NCBI RefSeq assembly: GCF_021352225.1
Contig: NZ_JAAUVI010000014.1
Location: forward strand, 39,595 to 103,594
Length of the DNA: 64,000 bases
DNA from: Methylobacterium sp. C25
GTDB lineage: Bacteria > Pseudomonadota > Alphaproteobacteria > Rhizobiales > Beijerinckiaceae
Direction: 5' to 3'
Both the position numbers and the translations under genes were made by a program. Below the pieces are notes generated by a model. It saw nothing but the letters and a program-made list of their open reading frames with translations. It searched no databases and was not told the DNA's origin. Positions 1 through 8,267 of the stretch are shown one piece after another (position 1 is the first letter of the stretch; every line of letters starts with the position of its first letter).

Positions 1-590
1 ATGCCGCACCTCGCTTTGGCGCGGCGACGGTTCCGCTGAAGGGCGAGACCGCCAATGGTGATGCCTACGCCATCCGCGAGCGTGCCGACGGCTGGACCGT
101 CATCGTCTCGGATGGGCTTGGCCATGGCCCAGACGCAGCCAGGGCGTCCGAGGAGGCCCTGCGGGTCTTCCGCAAACATCAGGACAAGCCACCGGCTGCG
201 ATCCTGTCCGCCATTCACGCGGGCTTGTCCCACACGCGCGGCGGTGCCGTGTCCGTCGCGCGCTACGAAATGGAAACAGGAATCCTCGCCTTCGCGGGCA
301 TCGGTAACGTCGTGGGTGCGGTCGCCTCCGGTTCGGTGATCAAGCGCACCGTCAGCCTCGCCGGCACGGCCGGACACGCGGTCAGGCGCATCCAGGAATT
401 CGCGTATCCGATGCAGCCGCAGGATCTGTTCGTGCTCTGCTCGGACGGCATCGCCACCAGCTGGCATATCGACGGGTATCCCGGCCTGACTGCAGCCCAT
501 CCGACACTGGTATCCGGTGTGATCTACCGGGACTTCGCGCGTGCCCGCGACGACGCCACCGTCCTCGTTGTCCGCGGAGACGCGGCATGA
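1..590 (+). CDS. SpoIIE-family serine phosphatase (RsbX-like), 5' end cut by window
   Basis: The reading frame is open from base 3, so the gene begins left of the window and only about 195 C-terminal residues are seen. The PP2C/SpoIIE signatures are visible: VSDGLGHG early on (metal-binding Asp), then LFVLCSDGI and finally DDATVLVVR, which carries the last metal-binding Asp pair. Members dephosphorylate STAS-domain anti-sigma antagonists in RsbR/S/T-type partner-switching modules. Its stop overlaps the start of the hybrid kinase by 4 bp (ATGA), so the two are translationally coupled, and STAS and RsbT genes are expected just upstream, outside the window. The family call is firm; the substrate is inferred. 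Confidence 0.85.
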   Translation, partial: AAPRFGAATVPLKGETANGDAYAIRERADGWTVIVSDGLGHGPDAARASEEALRVFRKHQDKPPAAILSAIHAGLSHTRGGAVSVARYEMETGILAFAGIGNVVGAVASGSVIKRTVSLAGTAGHAVRRIQEFAYPMQPQDLFVLCSDGIATSWHIDGYPGLTAAHPTLVSGVIYRDFARARDDATVLVVRGDAA

Positions 591-2536
591 AAACGCTGCT
601 CACCAGCCCCATCGAGCACGAGGACGACATCATCACCGTGCGCCAGCGCGTTCGCCGTCTGGCAGAGCGGCTTGGTTTTGCGCTCCAGGACCAGACCCGC
701 ATCGCCACGGCGGTGTCGGAGATCGCGCGCAACGCCTACTCGTACGCGGGCGGTGGACGCATCGAATATGCCCTCGACGAGGGCAAGAGCGAGCAGTCCC
801 TGGTGATCCGGGTCACCGACAAGGGACCCGGGATCGTCGAGCTCGATGCCATCCTGGAGGGACGGTACCGCTCGCCGACGGGGCTCGGCATCGGCATCAC
901 CGGCACACGCCGCCTGATGGACCGCTTCGAGGTCGACACGGCCCCCAGCAAGGGCACGGTCGTCACCTTCGCCAAACGACTGCCGTCCGGAGCCGAGGCC
1001 TTTTCGGGCAAGAGACTTTCGACCCTCGCCGACGACGTCGCCCGTGCCAGGACGGACGAGCCGCTGGTCGCGTTGCGTGACCAAAACCGCGAGCTGATGC
1101 AGAGCCTGGCCGAACTCGCCGAGCGCCAGGAAGAGGCGGAGCGTCTTAACCGGGAGCTGGCGGAGACCAACAGGGGCGTGGTCGCGCTCCATGCCGAGTT
1201 GGAGGCACAGGCCACCCGGCTGCGCGAGGCCGGGGCAACCCTCGAAACCCAGGTTGCCGCTCGCACCTCGGAGCTCGCGGAGGCGAACGCGCGTCTCGTT
1301 GCCGAGGCCGCCGAGCGGGAGCGCATGGAGCAGGAGCTCCGGCAATCCCAGAAGCTCGAAGCGGTCGGTCAGTTGACCGGGGGCGTCGCCCACGACTTCA
1401 ACAACCTGCTGACCGTCATCAAGTCGTCGACCGACCTGCTGAAGCGACCCGACCTCGAACAGGAGCGGCGTATCCGGTACGTGACGGCCATCTCCGACAC
1501 GGTGGATCGCGCCGCCAAGTTGACCGGACAGCTTCTGGCCTTCGCCCGGCGCCAGGCGCTCAAGCCCGAAGTGTTTGCCGCATGCGACAGCGTGAGGGCA
1601 CTCACCGACATGATGGGCACCCTGACGGGAGCGCGCATCCGCATCGAGACGGACCTGCCGAAGACAACCTGCTTCGTGCATGCCGATCAGAGCCAGTTCG
1701 ATACGGCCCTGGTCAACATGGCCATCAACGCCCGGGATGCGATGCAGGGCGAGGGACGCCTTAAGATTCGGGTTAGGCCTGTCGAGCGGATGCCCCGAAC
1801 ATTGACCAGAGGCGCCGTCAAAGGGCCTTTCGTGGCTATCTCGATCAGTGACACCGGGAGCGGCATCCCGCCCGAGCAGGTTGATCGTATCTTCGAGCCA
1901 TTCTTTACGACCAAGGGCGTGGGCCAGGGCACGGGCCTCGGCCTGAGCCAAGTGTTCGGGTTTGCCAAGCAGTCGGGCGGCGAGGTCACGGTCGAGAGTG
2001 AGGTCGGACACGGGACGACCTTCACCCTCTTTCTGCCGCGCGTTGCCGAGGAGGAGAGGAAGGTCGAGAGCGAGCCGGAGCCGCTCATGGACGGCCACGG
2101 CACCTGCGTCCTCGTGATCGAGGACAACACCGAGGTCGGCAAGTTCGCGGTGCAGACGCTGACCGATCTCGGCTACGTCACCGTTCTCGCGAGCGGTCCC
2201 GAGGAGGCGCTATCGGAACTCGCCAAGGATTCCGACCGGTTCGACGTCGTGTTCTCCGATGTGGTCATGCCGGGCATGAACGGGGTCGACCTGGCGCGCC
2301 GCATCCGCGAGGAGCACCACGATTTGCCCGTGCTCCTGGCCTCCGGCTACAGCCATGTGCTCGCCGAGAATGGCAGCTACGGGTTCGAGCTCCTTCACAA
2401 GCCTTATTCGGTCGAAGACCTATCGCGTCTGCTTCGCAAGGTCGCGACATGGCAGCGGCGAAAGCGCATCTTGAGCGAAGAGCGGTCAGGGGTGATGGCC
2501 ATCAACCACGGGAACGGTCAAGGCGAACCGTCATAG
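587..2536 (+). CDS. Hybrid sensor histidine kinase with N-terminal RsbT/RsbW-like ATPase domain and C-terminal receiver
   Basis: 649 residues. Residues about 1-140 form a GHKL ATPase of the anti-sigma kinase type (N-box around SEIARNAYSYA, then DKGPGI and GLGIGITGTRRLMD). A charged coiled-coil follows at about 160-245, with no membrane segment. Next is a HisKA dimerisation helix with phospho-acceptor His269 in GGVAHDFNNLL, a second HATPase domain (ISDTGSGIPPEQ, GTGLGLS) and a receiver domain with phospho-acceptor Asp558 in VVFSDVVMPGMNG. It is cytoplasmic and co-translated with the SpoIIE phosphatase. Two different kinase folds in one chain suggest a link between a partner-switch module and two-component phosphorelay. 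The input signal is unknown. Confidence 0.9.
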   Translation: MKTLLTSPIEHEDDIITVRQRVRRLAERLGFALQDQTRIATAVSEIARNAYSYAGGGRIEYALDEGKSEQSLVIRVTDKGPGIVELDAILEGRYRSPTGLGIGITGTRRLMDRFEVDTAPSKGTVVTFAKRLPSGAEAFSGKRLSTLADDVARARTDEPLVALRDQNRELMQSLAELAERQEEAERLNRELAETNRGVVALHAELEAQATRLREAGATLETQVAARTSELAEANARLVAEAAERERMEQELRQSQKLEAVGQLTGGVAHDFNNLLTVIKSSTDLLKRPDLEQERRIRYVTAISDTVDRAAKLTGQLLAFARRQALKPEVFAACDSVRALTDMMGTLTGARIRIETDLPKTTCFVHADQSQFDTALVNMAINARDAMQGEGRLKIRVRPVERMPRTLTRGAVKGPFVAISISDTGSGIPPEQVDRIFEPFFTTKGVGQGTGLGLSQVFGFAKQSGGEVTVESEVGHGTTFTLFLPRVAEEERKVESEPEPLMDGHGTCVLVIEDNTEVGKFAVQTLTDLGYVTVLASGPEEALSELAKDSDRFDVVFSDVVMPGMNGVDLARRIREEHHDLPVLLASGYSHVLAENGSYGFELLHKPYSVEDLSRLLRKVATWQRRKRILSEERSGVMAINHGNGQGEPS

Positions 2537-2663
2537 GCAGCCGGCCGGAAGGATTGCTGACGGCAATCGCAATGGCGCCATGCATCAGAAGTCGGGTCGG
2601 ATCAGCGGCGAAGTCCGGCCTTCGCTTTGGCGCACGGCTCGATCAGACGTCGGAGAGACCTCG

Positions 2664-3524
2664 TTGGTTCGGCTTCGCATTCATCACACAACGACCTATC
2701 GCTATCGGCAGCCCGTCAGCCTTGGGCCTCATCGCCTGATGTTAAGGCCGCGTGAGACACGGGAGCTGAGGCTCCTGTCGAACGAGGTCGCGGTGACCCC
2801 GGGCGCAACGGTCAAGTGGGCACACGACGTCTTCGGAAACGCTATCGCAACCGGAACCTTCGGCGCACCATCCGACACGCTGGTCATCGACAGTCTCTCA
2901 AGCATCGAACTCTCGGCCGCCGCCTATCCGGTGTTCGACATTGCGGCCTCTGCCATCGCGTTCCCGTTTCGGTATTCGGACGACGAATGGACCGATCTCG
3001 GGTCGTTGACGGTGCCGCAATATGCAGAAGGCGACGGCCTGCGCGCCTGGGCGCAGGGTTTCGTCGCCGGCTATCCCACCGACACCCTGTCGCTGCTGAA
3101 GGATATGAATGCCGGCATCGGCAACGCCATCCTTTACCAAGCCCGCGAGGACGAGGGCACGCAATCGCCTGCCCAGACCCTGGCGCTCGGCACCGGCTCC
3201 TGCCGGGACCTGGCGACACTGCTTGTTGAAGCGGTTCGCAGTCTGGGGTTCGGCGCCCGGATCGTGTCGGGCTACCTCCACGATCCGACACGGACGCTGC
3301 TGGGTTCGGCCGATGCCGGCTCCACCCATGCCTGGGCAGAGATCTTTCTTCCCGGTGCCGGCTGGATCACGTTCGATCCGACCAATCAAAGCGTCGGCGG
3401 CGCTAACCTGATCCCGGTCGCGGTTGCGCGTGACATCCGACTGGCCATGCCTGTTACAGGTAGCTTCGTGGGGCCGTCCGACGCCTTCCTGGGGATGTCC
3501 GTGGCGGTGAGCGTGACGGACTGA
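2664..3524 (+). CDS. Transglutaminase-like cysteine protease family protein
   Basis: 286 residues from the TTG at 2664, chosen because GGAGAG lies 6 bp upstream and the family usually opens with a RLRIxHxTxYRY strand. An ATG at 2580 would add 28 unconserved residues. The N-terminal beta domain (RIHHTTTYRYRQPVSLGPH) is followed by the transglutaminase core with catalytic Cys in GTGSCRDLATLLVEA, His in STHAWAEIFLPG and Asp in WITFDPTN. All three catalytic residues are present. No signal peptide is seen. Proteins of this family are often encoded next to circularly permuted ATP-grasp or alpha-E genes; those are absent here. The substrate is unknown. Confidence 0.85.
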   Translation: MVRLRIHHTTTYRYRQPVSLGPHRLMLRPRETRELRLLSNEVAVTPGATVKWAHDVFGNAIATGTFGAPSDTLVIDSLSSIELSAAAYPVFDIAASAIAFPFRYSDDEWTDLGSLTVPQYAEGDGLRAWAQGFVAGYPTDTLSLLKDMNAGIGNAILYQAREDEGTQSPAQTLALGTGSCRDLATLLVEAVRSLGFGARIVSGYLHDPTRTLLGSADAGSTHAWAEIFLPGAGWITFDPTNQSVGGANLIPVAVARDIRLAMPVTGSFVGPSDAFLGMSVAVSVTD

Positions 3525-3538
3525 GGGAGCCGGCTCGG

Positions 3539-4276
3539 CTAGAAAGCCGCCGAAGACATTGCAGACCGCGTCACGTGGTCGACACCGAGATCAGCGCCAC
3601 CGTAACCGAGAATCTGCGTCAGCCGCTCGCGGGCCCGCCAGACGCGGCTTTTAACGGTGCCGATCTGGCATTTCATGATGGCAGCGGCCGCCTCGTAGGT
3701 CTTGTTCTCGATGGCCACAAGGCTGAGCGCCTCCCGCATCTCGACCGGCAACTTTTTGATCGCGCGCTGGACGTCCTGGAGGTCGAGGCGGCAGAGCTGG
3801 TCCGGCAGGACCGACATCTCGTTCGCGTGATCGTCGTCGCCCGACAGAACTTCCTGCGAGTTCCTCCGGCAGGATGAGTAGAAGTTGTTGCGCATGATCG
3901 TGAACAGCCATGCGCCGAGGTTGGTCCCGACCGTGTAGCTGGATCGGCTCCGCCACGCTCTCAGCATCGTGTCTTGAACGAGATCGTCCGCCCGCGCCTG
4001 GTTCTTGGTCAGCGAGAGTGCGAAGCGCTGCAGGTTCGGCAGGAGCGCCAGGAAGTCCGCACGAAATAGCTCGGCATCCTGGTCGGCCTGTTTGGCAAGT
4101 TCCGCGGTCAGAAACGTGAGAAGGTCTTCCATCCGTTTCGGCAGGATCGCGGAGGAGTAGCGTTCGTCGTCGTAGGTCGAGGCGAGCATCCGACCGATGT
4201 GAAACCGAATTTCCGGAGCCAGCTCGAAATCCAAGTTTTCGGTATGACCGTGAGGGCCATCGGAACGTGTTGCCAT
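3539..4276 (-). CDS. EcfG-type general stress sigma factor with N-terminal NepR-like segment
   Basis: 245 residues from the ATG at 4276, which has GGAAG 7 bp upstream; an ORF extending to 4417 has no such support. Residues about 70-145 are sigma region 2 (ADDLVQDTMLRAW, NLGAWLFTIMRNNFYSSC) and about 170-225 are region 4 (LPVEMREALSLVAIE, then a helix-turn-helix ending IGTVKSRVWRARERL). This is the ECF15/EcfG pattern that drives the alphaproteobacterial general stress response. Unusually, residues about 18-62 (HIGRMLASTYDDE, then LPKRMEDLLTFL) match the core of NepR, the anti-sigma factor that normally sits in a separate gene beside ecfG. The sigma call is firm; the NepR-like reading is by motif only. 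Confidence 0.85.
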   Translation of the reverse strand: MATRSDGPHGHTENLDFELAPEIRFHIGRMLASTYDDERYSSAILPKRMEDLLTFLTAELAKQADQDAELFRADFLALLPNLQRFALSLTKNQARADDLVQDTMLRAWRSRSSYTVGTNLGAWLFTIMRNNFYSSCRRNSQEVLSGDDDHANEMSVLPDQLCRLDLQDVQRAIKKLPVEMREALSLVAIENKTYEAAAAIMKCQIGTVKSRVWRARERLTQILGYGGADLGVDHVTRSAMSSAAF

Positions 4277-4314
4277 GCTGGTCTTCCGGTCCTCAGGAGT
4301 GGAGCCCTGAACCG

Positions 4315-4339
4315 AACGCGGGGAGCCTCCAATGGTTCG
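4315..4339 (-). promoter_or_regulatory. Candidate EcfG-type promoter upstream of the sigma gene
   Basis: On the minus strand CGAAC is followed after 16 bases by CGTT, ending 38 bp before the ATG of the sigma gene. The EcfG consensus is GGAAC-N16/17-CGTT, so one base in the -35 element differs. Autoregulation of ecfG is common in the group. The match is short and could be chance. Confidence 0.3.
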
Positions 4340-4523
4340 CGGAATGCAGGGATGGGTCCGCTTGGTTCGCCAGCGAACCGGGACGGGAGCGCTAGCCGCC
4401 TTGCCAATGCCTGTCACTGAACGACGCTTTCGGCAGCAGCAACTTTACCCGGCAGGCATGGTTGACGCTGGCGTTAAGCGCCGTCGATCAGACGAAGGCG
4501 CGCGTCATCGGAGGAAAGCCCCT

Positions 4524-4709
4524 ATGAGCGTCAAAGGCGAAGCCAAGGAAGCGGCCGGCTACATCAAGGAAGAGCTCAACGAGCACGGCAAGTCGCCGGA
4601 GAGCAAACAGAAGGCCCAGGAGGGACGTGACCTCCGCAACGAGGGCCGGGTCGAAGACGGCAAGGCGCCGAAGACGACACCGCCCGGATCGGGTCATTCC
4701 GACAAATAA
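4524..4709 (+). CDS. Small hydrophilic hypothetical protein
   Basis: 61 residues, starting at an ATG preceded by GGAGGAAAG at ideal spacing. The protein is rich in Lys, Glu, Gly and Asn, with no hydrophobic segment (MSVKGEAKEAAGYIKEEL, then RNEGRVEDGKAPKT). Its composition resembles small stress or hydrophilin-like proteins such as the CsbD group, but no diagnostic CsbD motif is present. It is divergent from the sigma gene, which fits a stress regulon, but no promoter could be assigned with confidence. Confidence 0.65.
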   Translation: MSVKGEAKEAAGYIKEELNEHGKSPESKQKAQEGRDLRNEGRVEDGKAPKTTPPGSGHSDK

Positions 4710-4906
4710 GTACCGACCATCGAATGGAAGGCCGGCGCTTCGGTGTCGGTCTTCTTCCCCGCCGTCTCGCGAGCCAAGGCGACTGCCATCTCGCCTGTGG
4801 CGCCGCAGTGCCGGTTGCGGACTCAATCGGCGAGCAGAGGAATCTGATCGTCGCGAGATACAAGCCAGATGGGTCACCAACTGCCATCCTCTCGACGACG
4901 TCCTTC

Positions 4907-4931
4907 GGAACTTGGGGTCGCTCACGGCGCT
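4907..4931 (+). promoter_or_regulatory. Candidate EcfG-type promoter upstream of DUF6894 gene 1
   Basis: GGAAC is followed after exactly 16 bases by CGCT, one mismatch from the GGAAC-N16-CGTT consensus of the alphaproteobacterial stress sigma factor. It lies about 83 bp upstream of the DUF6894 start at 5015. Support is positional only. Confidence 0.25.
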
Positions 4932-5014
4932 AACAGGGATCATCGGCATGCGATCCTCGGGCGCTGGTGGCTGAGAGACATGGATGCTCCCGCCTGCCGG
5001 ACGCGGAGCGCAAT

Positions 5015-5269
5015 ATGCCGCGCTTTTACTTCGACACGGACGACGGCGACTTCCATTATCGCGACGAGGAAGGTGTCGTGCTGTCAGACGCGATGGCGGC
5101 ACGATCCGTGGCTATCAACACACTCCCAGAATTCGTACGCAACAGAGACTTTGCCAAAGACCGATATGCGTTTTCAGTCCATGTTCGAGATGAACTCGGC
5201 AATAGCATTTATTTGACCAAGCTCGCCCTGACCGGTGGATGGCAGGCTGCAATCGTCCATCGGACGTAA
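5015..5269 (+). CDS. DUF6894-type small protein, copy 1
   Basis: 84 residues, starting at the ATG preceded by GGAG in GCGGAGCGCAAT. The N-terminus MPRFYFDTDDGD is the hallmark of the DUF6894 family: an aromatic-rich strand followed by an acidic turn, and then R-DEEG. Such proteins are abundant in Methylobacterium and Bradyrhizobium and have no known function. Four further members lie at 18395, 24517, 25261 and 25601. There is no signal peptide or membrane segment. Confidence 0.75.
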   Translation: MPRFYFDTDDGDFHYRDEEGVVLSDAMAARSVAINTLPEFVRNRDFAKDRYAFSVHVRDELGNSIYLTKLALTGGWQAAIVHRT

Positions 5270-5400
5270 CGCTTGAGCAGCACTCCACATGTCGTCGTCC
5301 TCGACCAACAGAACGTGTGTTTCCCCTACGCCCTGCGTAGCTCCGATCTTTATGGCCTGGGCGAATGGTCGAGCCCGGGGACCGGGATGGGCGCGATACC
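5270..5400 (-). pseudogene. Possible remnant of a histidine kinase/receiver junction
   Basis: A minus-strand frame with no start codon reads ...AQAIKIGATQGVG then ETHVLLVEDDDMW, very like the linker and first beta strand of a receiver domain in hybrid kinases (GxGETVLLVEDD). It then runs on without further receiver motifs. I read it as a gene fragment. The rest of the gap to 5613 shows nothing recognisable. Confidence 0.3.
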
Positions 5401-5613
5401 GCCGGAGTCATGACGGCTGCTTTGTCTGGCCGGGCGCCTGAAGGCGGCCTGTCAGCTCTCGGCCAGAACGTGGCGACCGCTGCGCGCCCATTCCGGCCAT
5501 TCAGACGAGAACGCAATGCTCCCGAAAGCCGACGTGGAAACCCGAACTCATCGCGGGTCGGAACTTGCGTGCTTAGCTAGGCTTCCCGATAGGCTGACTC
5601 CTGGGGGAAATGC

Positions 5614-6990
5614 ATGCGCGAACTGGTTTGCGACGTTGCCGTTATCGGGGCCGGAACTGCGGGCATCGCTGCTTATCGAGCGGCTTGCGAAAGCGGGGTT
5701 CATGCGGTCCTGGTTGAGCAGGGGCCTGGCGGCACGACTTGCGCTCGCGTCGGGTGCATGCCCTCAAAGCTTCTGATCACGGCGGCAAACGCAGCGTTCG
5801 AGGCGCGCAGTGCGGACCGTTTCGGCGTCCATGTCCAAGGCGTACAGGTCAGAGGCCGCGAAGTTTTGCAGCGCGTCCGACATGAACGCGACCGCTTCGT
5901 TGCGGGCGTGTTCGATGGGTTGCACGAGTATCCGGAAGACAGCCGGATCATCGGCCGTGCAGTCTTCGAGAATGACACGACCCTTCGCATCGACGATGCT
6001 GTTCGCTTGCGCTTCAAGGCCAGTGTAATCGCAACGGGGTCGAGCCCGAGTGTGCCGGAACCCCTGAAAGGTTTAGGTGACCGCGTGCTCACCACCGACA
6101 CACTCTTCGAAATCGACGATCTTCCCGCGTCGATCGCGGTCCTCGGCGGCGGCCCCGTCGGGCTCGAATTGGCGCAAGCAATGTCTCGGCTCGGCGTGGA
6201 GACTGCGCTGTTCGATCCAGCAGGCACCCTCGGGGGATTGAAGGATGCCGATTTGTCGGCTGCTGCCCATGAGATTTTCGGCGAGGAGATTGTCCTGCAT
6301 CTCGGCGCGACCGTAGAGCGTGCAGAGTCAGCCGGGGACGGCGTTACGCTCCACTGGTCTTGCAAGAACGCCGGTACAGAATCGGCGAAATTCGCGCGCG
6401 TCCTGTCAGCTGCAGGGAGGCCGCCCAACCTCAACGGCATCGGGCTTGAGCGGACGCAGCTGTCGTTGGACGAAAAGGGAATGCCTGCGTTCGACCAGCG
6501 CACTCTCCTCTGCGAAGGCGCCCCGATCTTCATCGCCGGAGACGCTAATCAGGACCGACCCGTGCTTCATGAAGCTAGCCGCCAAGGAAGCATCGCTGGC
6601 CGAAATGCTGCAGCTATCGCGCGATCCGATGAAAGCGCGGTCGCGCGGCCAGAGAGGTGGGTCAGCCTCGCAATGGTCTTCACAGATCCTCAGATCGCTG
6701 CAATCGGCAATATCGAAGGCCGTGACGGCAAAGTTGGTAGGATGGATTTTTGCGACCAGGGGCGGGCTCGCGTGATGGGGCGTAACCGGGGCGGCCTCCG
6801 GATATATACCGACCGGGCCAGTCAACTCGTCGGCGCCGAAATATTTGGGCCAGGCGCGGAGCATCTTGCTCTCGTACTCGCCTACGCCATTGAGGGACGT
6901 CTCTCGGCTCAAACGCTTCTCGACCGGCCCTTCTATCATCCAACCCTTGAGGAAGGACTGGAGACCGCGCTTTCGAGCATTTCAGCGTAA
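5614..6990 (+). CDS. Dihydrolipoamide dehydrogenase-like pyridine nucleotide-disulfide oxidoreductase
   Basis: 458 residues. The FAD-binding GAGTAGIAAYRAA motif is at the N-terminus, redox Cys43 and Cys48 lie in TCARVGCMPSK, an NAD-binding GGGPVGLELAQ lies mid-chain, and the C-terminal dimerisation domain ends with YHPTLEEGLETAL, carrying the catalytic His-Glu pair. All redox residues of lipoamide dehydrogenase are therefore present. It differs from the pyruvate dehydrogenase E3 at 36035 in lacking a lipoyl domain and in standing alone, with no E1 or E2 gene nearby. It may be a second E3 or a related disulfide reductase; the physiological partner is unknown. Confidence 0.8.
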   Translation: MRELVCDVAVIGAGTAGIAAYRAACESGVHAVLVEQGPGGTTCARVGCMPSKLLITAANAAFEARSADRFGVHVQGVQVRGREVLQRVRHERDRFVAGVFDGLHEYPEDSRIIGRAVFENDTTLRIDDAVRLRFKASVIATGSSPSVPEPLKGLGDRVLTTDTLFEIDDLPASIAVLGGGPVGLELAQAMSRLGVETALFDPAGTLGGLKDADLSAAAHEIFGEEIVLHLGATVERAESAGDGVTLHWSCKNAGTESAKFARVLSAAGRPPNLNGIGLERTQLSLDEKGMPAFDQRTLLCEGAPIFIAGDANQDRPVLHEASRQGSIAGRNAAAIARSDESAVARPERWVSLAMVFTDPQIAAIGNIEGRDGKVGRMDFCDQGRARVMGRNRGGLRIYTDRASQLVGAEIFGPGAEHLALVLAYAIEGRLSAQTLLDRPFYHPTLEEGLETALSSISA

Positions 6991-7235
6991 GGCTCAACGA
7001 CCAAACAAGACGTCCGCTTCCTCCTGCCGGGCGTCCAGTGCCGCCGATCTGGTTTCCGCTATCGACCCAACCAAGACGCCGAAACCGCTGATTGCGCCTC
7101 TCCAAAGCGGTCGCTTGTCAGCCGTCGCGCAACTTCGGCTGGGGTTGGAGCGCGGACCCTGACCCTTCGCCCTGAAGCGGGCGTTCCGTGACCGACCCGT
7201 GGAAGACCGCGGGCTCGGGTGTGCGACAAGTTATT

Positions 7236-8024
7236 TCAAGGTGCATTCTTCCCAACCGTTTCAAGGATCACGCGCGCCGTTTCGACAGGCTGATCCCAAT
7301 GCGGGAAGTGGCCGCAGCGCTCGAACCAGTGCAGCTGGGCCGACGGGAAGGCTATCCGGGCGCGTGCAGCCTGGCTTGGCAAAAGCAGGTGGTCTTGGCG
7401 GCCCCAGCCTATGGTGACCCGGCCAGGGGTCTCTGCCGAGCCCTGCTGCAACGGCCCGCGTGCCAGCCCAAGCAGCATCGCATCGAACACTGGTGTGGCT
7501 GCCAGGCTTTGCAACTCCTCCGCAACAAGCTGCGGTGGCAGTACCCACGGACGGGCCGACAGCTGGGCTAGCAGCAGCGTGCGGGTGACGGCGTGGCGCG
7601 ACAGGCCGGGATGGAAGGGGCGCAGCAACCGCACCAGGCGGATTGATGCCGCGAGCGTCCAGTGAAACCAGCGCGTCTCCCACCCGCGCCAGAAACCGCC
7701 GGGATCAAGAGCCACGCAGTGCCGACCGATGCCCCGCCGCGCTAGCTCTAGCACCAGCCGGCCCCCCACCGAACTGCCGACAAGGTCCGCTGTCGTCAGG
7801 CCTTGTGACTGCACGAAGCCGGCGAGGGCGTCCGCATGGGTCTCCACCGTCTGCCGGCCCGCGAGCGGGGCCGATCGGCCATGTCCCGGCAGGTCGACCA
7901 AAATCAGTTCGCGCGAGCCGCGCAATCCGGACAAGAGCGGATCCCAGGTGCGCAGATTGGCCCCCAGCCCATGGACCATCAGCAGTGGCCGGCCCGTGCC
8001 AAAGCGTTCAAAATGTAGGAACAT
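7236..8024 (-). CDS. Alpha/beta-fold hydrolase
   Basis: 262 residues from the ATG at 8024, supported by AAGGA upstream; a TTG at 8042 is an alternative start. The oxyanion motif VHGLGANLRTWD, the nucleophile elbow GSSVGG, the acid in GRQDHL and the catalytic His in CGHFPHWDQP are all visible, so a complete Ser-Asp-His triad is predicted. The form is that of small esterases and haloperoxidase- or BphD-like hydrolases. No signal peptide is present. The substrate cannot be told from sequence. Confidence 0.8.
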   Translation of the reverse strand: MFLHFERFGTGRPLLMVHGLGANLRTWDPLLSGLRGSRELILVDLPGHGRSAPLAGRQTVETHADALAGFVQSQGLTTADLVGSSVGGRLVLELARRGIGRHCVALDPGGFWRGWETRWFHWTLAASIRLVRLLRPFHPGLSRHAVTRTLLLAQLSARPWVLPPQLVAEELQSLAATPVFDAMLLGLARGPLQQGSAETPGRVTIGWGRQDHLLLPSQAARARIAFPSAQLHWFERCGHFPHWDQPVETARVILETVGKNAP

Positions 8025-8039
8025 GACGGCATTGTCCTT

Positions 8040-8067
8040 CAATGTTCAGGCCGCAGTCCGAACATTG
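8040..8067. promoter_or_regulatory. Perfect 8-bp inverted repeat upstream of hydrolase, candidate operator
   Basis: CAATGTTC, 12 bases, then GAACATTG form a perfect palindrome immediately upstream of the hydrolase ribosome-binding site. Its size and symmetry fit a dimeric repressor such as a TetR-family protein. No such regulator gene is adjacent. Confidence 0.4.
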
Positions 8068-8267
8068 GTCCGTCGCAGCTGGTCAGGCAGGGAGCGCCTG
8101 TCAGATCCGCGGGCCAACCCTATCCGACGCTTCGATGCCGAGCTGGCTTCCGAAGAATTCGGTGACCCCAAAGGCGATCAGTACAAGACCCTTGGCCGGG
8201 CTGGCGCTTGCCGAGCCAGCCCCGCCGTTCCTCACTTCGTACCGAGATCGTCGCGCCCTATCGCACG

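Noticed and set aside
524..2098. 524-residue minus-strand open frame
   Set aside because: It is antisense to the hybrid kinase, with Arg/Gly/Leu-rich low-information sequence and no motif; open only because of high GC.
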